A DNA stretch of 14,943 nt from Cyanobacteria bacterium UBA9971 (lineage in GTDB: Bacteria > Cyanobacteriota > Vampirovibrionia > Gastranaerophilales > UBA9971), in contig DNRP01000110.1 in NCBI GenBank assembly GCA_003499955.1, forward strand, positions 26,704-41,646, in the 5' to 3' direction. The notes beneath the pieces are model-generated. The model made no database searches. It was not told where the DNA came from and worked only from the letters and a program-made list of their open reading frames with translations. The translations under genes were made by a program, and so were the position numbers. Of the stretch, positions 14,438 through 14,943 are shown piece after piece (the stretch's first letter is position 1; each line of letters opens with the position of its first letter).

Positions 14438-14908
14438 TTATTTTTCTAGTTTTTCAAACCAGCTTGCGAGGATTCTGGAAAGGGTTTCTCTATCCTGAAC
14501 AGGAATTTTGTCCGCGATGCTCTGAATTGTATCATAATAATCAGGCCAAACTTTATCTAGCAAATCAGAACCTTTTTGAGTAATCTTAATCAGATTAACT
14601 CTTCTGTCTCCTTGTTGAGCAAATCTTTCAACAAAGCCTTCTGCGATAAGTTTATCAAGCTGCTTTGTCATATTAGAAGCCGTTACAACAAGGCGCTTAC
14701 CAATATCTATCTGACTTATGCCTTCTTCTTTGCTTTGATGTTTAATTACCATCATCATGTTGAATCGGGAAGTACTAAGACCGTGCTGCTTTAAACAATT
14801 TTCTATTTCTTTTTCTATAAGTGCATAAACACAAGCTATCCCATAAATAGAAGTCTCCACAAAATTATCTTTATCAAAATCTATTCCGAATCGCTTAAAC
14901 TGTTCCAT
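14438..14908 (-). CDS. MarR-family winged-helix transcriptional regulator (156 aa)
   Basis: Dimeric DNA-binding regulator of the MarR type, usually a repressor released by small ligands. The winged helix spans about residues 48-112: helix-turn-helix ISQIDIGKRLVVTASNMTKQ (64-83) with the recognition helix about 75-90, and the wing with GDRRVNLIKIT (100-110), where the D-R-R signature is typical. Flanking helices (16-42 and 118-155) would form the dimer interface. GGAGAA precedes the ATG at 14906-14908. It heads a same-strand run whose third gene is the lysolipid transporter/acyl-ACP synthetase fusion, so fatty acids, acyl-ACP or membrane stress are plausible signals, as for FabT-type MarR proteins, but the ligand cannot be deduced. 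An inverted repeat at a promoter just after the gene is a candidate binding site. Confidence 0.92.
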   Translation of the reverse strand: MEQFKRFGIDFDKDNFVETSIYGIACVYALIEKEIENCLKQHGLSTSRFNMMMVIKHQSKEEGISQIDIGKRLVVTASNMTKQLDKLIAEGFVERFAQQGDRRVNLIKITQKGSDLLDKVWPDYYDTIQSIADKIPVQDRETLSRILASWFEKLEK

Positions 14909-14943
14909 ATGTTTTCTCCAAAAAATAAAGTAATATTAAAAAT

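Noticed and set aside
14407..14934. TAAAGT-type sequence shared by the gap after the MarR gene (14409-14414), the region upstream of it (TAAAGTAAT, 14926-14934) and the inverted repeat at 5651-5659, as a common MarR operator
   Set aside because: A 6-9 base A/T-rich match is expected by chance in DNA this AT-rich; would need a genome-wide motif search.
1..14943. CRISPR arrays, tRNA or rRNA genes, insertion sequences, att sites
   Set aside because: No regularly spaced repeats, no cloverleaf or rRNA-like conserved stretches, and no transposase or integrase frames were seen in any part of the window.

Overview
All well-supported genes in this 14.9 kb window lie on the minus strand, so transcription runs from high to low coordinates. 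The DNA is clearly AT-rich. Nearly every gene has a good Shine-Dalgarno sequence (AGGAG or close), which argues against Bacteroidetes. The gene content (hipBA, an Aas/LplT-type phospholipid recycling protein, a Ynb-like lipid set) suggests a low-GC bacterium with a diderm-like lipid repertoire. A gut lineage such as Gastranaerophilales/Melainabacteria would fit, but the taxon cannot be fixed from this sequence.

Layout in order of transcription. (A) 14908-5694, a lipid and membrane operon: a MarR-type regulator; a secreted or membrane-anchored unknown protein with a GTG start; a 1166-residue three-part protein (MFS flippase, PlsC-type acyltransferase, acyl-ACP/CoA synthetase; LplT plus Aas in one chain); a 151-residue membrane protein; a 955-residue DUF2339 membrane protein with a repeated C-terminal part; a 123-residue membrane protein overlapping it by 8 nt; and a membrane-anchored alpha/beta hydrolase. 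A likely second promoter sits just after the MarR gene. (B) 5672-5622, a long inverted repeat with 20-bp arms and one mismatch, which includes or touches a promoter-like sequence. (C) 5604-1154, a second tight operon: a 29-codon small ORF missed by size cut-offs, two small unknown membrane proteins, CdsA-type CDP-diglyceride synthase, PlsC-type acyltransferase, a CDP-alcohol phosphatidyltransferase fused to a flavodoxin domain, and a class I methyltransferase. CdsA, PlsC and the transferase overlap by 4 and 1 nt. This set parallels the enterobacterial ynbABC genes (YnbB, YnbA and the methyltransferase half of YnbC). (D) 930-1, a HipBA toxin-antitoxin module with its own promoter flanked by two copies of a near-palindromic operator; hipA runs off the window.

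How it may work: module A can re-import or flip lysophospholipids, activate free fatty acids and re-acylate, possibly under MarR control. Module C carries three consecutive steps for making a phospholipid (acylation to phosphatidic acid, activation to CDP-diacylglycerol, head-group transfer) plus a methyltransferase and an attached flavodoxin redox domain. My best candidate for something undescribed is module C: a dedicated phospholipid pathway of unknown product with an enzyme-flavodoxin fusion, headed by a tiny ORF behind a large inverted repeat. Its product cannot be read from the sequence.
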